In this document: positions 63,320-64,000 of the stretch, in pieces | Position numbering within the stretch: position 1 is the stretch's first letter | How the letters are laid out: every line of letters starts with the position of its first letter | NCBI RefSeq assembly: GCF_000577275.2 | Contig: NZ_HG916854.1 | Span: 62,001-126,000, forward strand | Reading direction: 5' to 3' | DNA from: Rhizobium favelukesii | Lineage (GTDB): Bacteria > Pseudomonadota > Alphaproteobacteria > Rhizobiales > Rhizobiaceae | Length of the DNA: 64,000 nucleotides | Program-made: the position numbers and the translations under genes | The notes under the pieces: model-generated | The model's database searches: none | Seen by the model: the letters and a program-made list of their open reading frames with translations, nothing else | What the model was told of the DNA's origin: nothing

Positions 63320-64000
63320 ATGGACTATTACAAGAGACTCAAATCGGCCGTGGCGGCGCTTGCCATCGCCGTGCCGCTTGCCGGGAGCGGCATCGCAAAG
63401 GCGCAGGAAGCGGTCAACCTGCGCATGACCATCTGGAGCGCCAACGAGGCGCATCTCAAACTCTTCAACGAAATCGCCGCGGGCTTCAAGAAAGACCATC
63501 CGAATGTCACGATGACCTACGAGTCGCTGCCGTTCGACACCTATACGACGGCGCTCACCACTCAGATTGCCGGCGGCAATGCGCCGGACATGGCCTGGAT
63601 ATTCGAAACCGCGGCCTATGACTTCGTCAATTCTGGCGCGCTTTATCCGCTGACCGACACGCTGAAGGCAGCCAAGGGTTATAACCTCGACGAACTAAGC
63701 GGCACGGCCGCCGAGCGGTGGTCGAAGGACGGCAAGCTTTATGCCTATCCTTTCTCGACCTCGCCATTCGCGATGTTCGTCAACAACGACGTCATTAAGG
63801 CGGCCGGCGCCAAGACGCCCGCCGAATTGATCGCCGCCGGGCAGTGGACCTGGGATAACGCGATCGCCACTGCCTCGGCCGTCGGCCAGACGGGCAAGGG
63901 CGGCCTGATCGTGCGCGACTTCAACTACCAGATCTGGCAGAATCTCGCCTCCGTCTGGAACGGATGGGGCGCCTCGCCCTGGAGCGCAGACGGCAAGACA
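63320..64000 (+). CDS. Extracellular sugar-binding protein, ABC family 1 (partial)
   Basis: The first 227 residues, running off the window. GGAGGAGGA precedes the ATG at 63320. Signal peptide to about residue 29 (AGSGIAKAQ). Mature part: VNLRMTIWSANEAHLKLFNE, FKKDHPNVTMTYESLPFDTY, TTQIAGGNAPDMAWIF, standard type 1 carbohydrate-binding protein. Third gene of the LacI-controlled operon; permeases presumably follow. Confidence 0.9.
   Translation, partial: MDYYKRLKSAVAALAIAVPLAGSGIAKAQEAVNLRMTIWSANEAHLKLFNEIAAGFKKDHPNVTMTYESLPFDTYTTALTTQIAGGNAPDMAWIFETAAYDFVNSGALYPLTDTLKAAKGYNLDELSGTAAERWSKDGKLYAYPFSTSPFAMFVNNDVIKAAGAKTPAELIAAGQWTWDNAIATASAVGQTGKGGLIVRDFNYQIWQNLASVWNGWGASPWSADGKT

Noticed and set aside
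1-64000. CRISPR arrays, rRNA, tRNA or a replication origin
   Set aside because: No regularly spaced repeats, no conserved RNA gene sequence and no repABC-type genes were seen by eye; a covariance-model scan was not possible.

Overview
The window looks like part of a plasmid or chromid of an alphaproteobacterium of the Rhizobiaceae type (Rhizobium, Sinorhizobium/Ensifer or Agrobacterium). The evidence is high GC, dense ABC-transporter and sugar-acid catabolism loci, LysR/GntR/LacI regulators, small hydrophilic proteins of a rhizobial kind, and IS481, IS110 and IS66 remnants. No rRNA, tRNA, replication gene or CRISPR array was recognised. Family assignments come from motif recognition by eye, not from searches. 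Pseudogenes are unusually frequent: about 30 broken or partial genes are described, many with single-base frameshifts, so this is either a decaying accessory replicon or a sequence with some indel errors.

Layout. 1-3.7 kb: degraded genes (DUF1232-like, anion permease, His-tailed small protein) and two fused transposase remnants. 3.7-6.1 kb: a minus-strand operon of lipoprotein, atypical NRAMP transporter and two PRC-barrel-like proteins. 6.3-15 kb: a respiratory locus. A YdeP/FdhF-like molybdoenzyme, a cytochrome c, oxidase subunits II (with a fused cytochrome c), I and III, a small membrane protein, CtaG and another cytochrome c form an eight-gene minus-strand operon in which every neighbouring pair overlaps. 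15-23 kb: small proteins, CorA, broken genes and a GGDEF-EAL protein. 23-28 kb: a decayed NitT/TauT-type ABC transporter, a PrpF/GalD-type tautomerase and a divergent LysR regulator.

28.2-40.56 kb is a block that lies inside a broken acetoacetyl-CoA synthetase gene: one piece of that gene is at 28.1-28.2 kb and the rest at 40.56-41.58 kb. The block carries a sugar-acid catabolic cluster: ABC importer (binding protein, two permeases, ATPase), four enolase-superfamily enzymes, an RraA-like protein and a GntR regulator, with an aldehyde dehydrogenase scrap and a Ku scrap at its edges. 40.4-49 kb is a gene graveyard (IS110, DapB-like, flavin reductase, MFS, IS66, LysR, VapC, HipA pieces) holding intact small modules: RelB/RelE-type pair, Fic/HTH pair (mobile mystery proteins), VapB and a dual-specificity-type phosphatase.

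49-54 kb is a likely operon of a CHASE4-PAS-GGDEF-EAL protein, an ornithine/diaminopimelate-type decarboxylase and an EamA transporter. 54.7-59.7 kb holds an intact NitT/TauT ABC importer, related to the decayed one at 23-26 kb, converging on a TctD/TctE-like two-component system. 59.9-64 kb has a GDSL hydrolase divergent from a LacI regulator, an FAD oxidoreductase and a sugar-binding protein that runs off the window. A 20-base palindrome lies in the LacI promoter.
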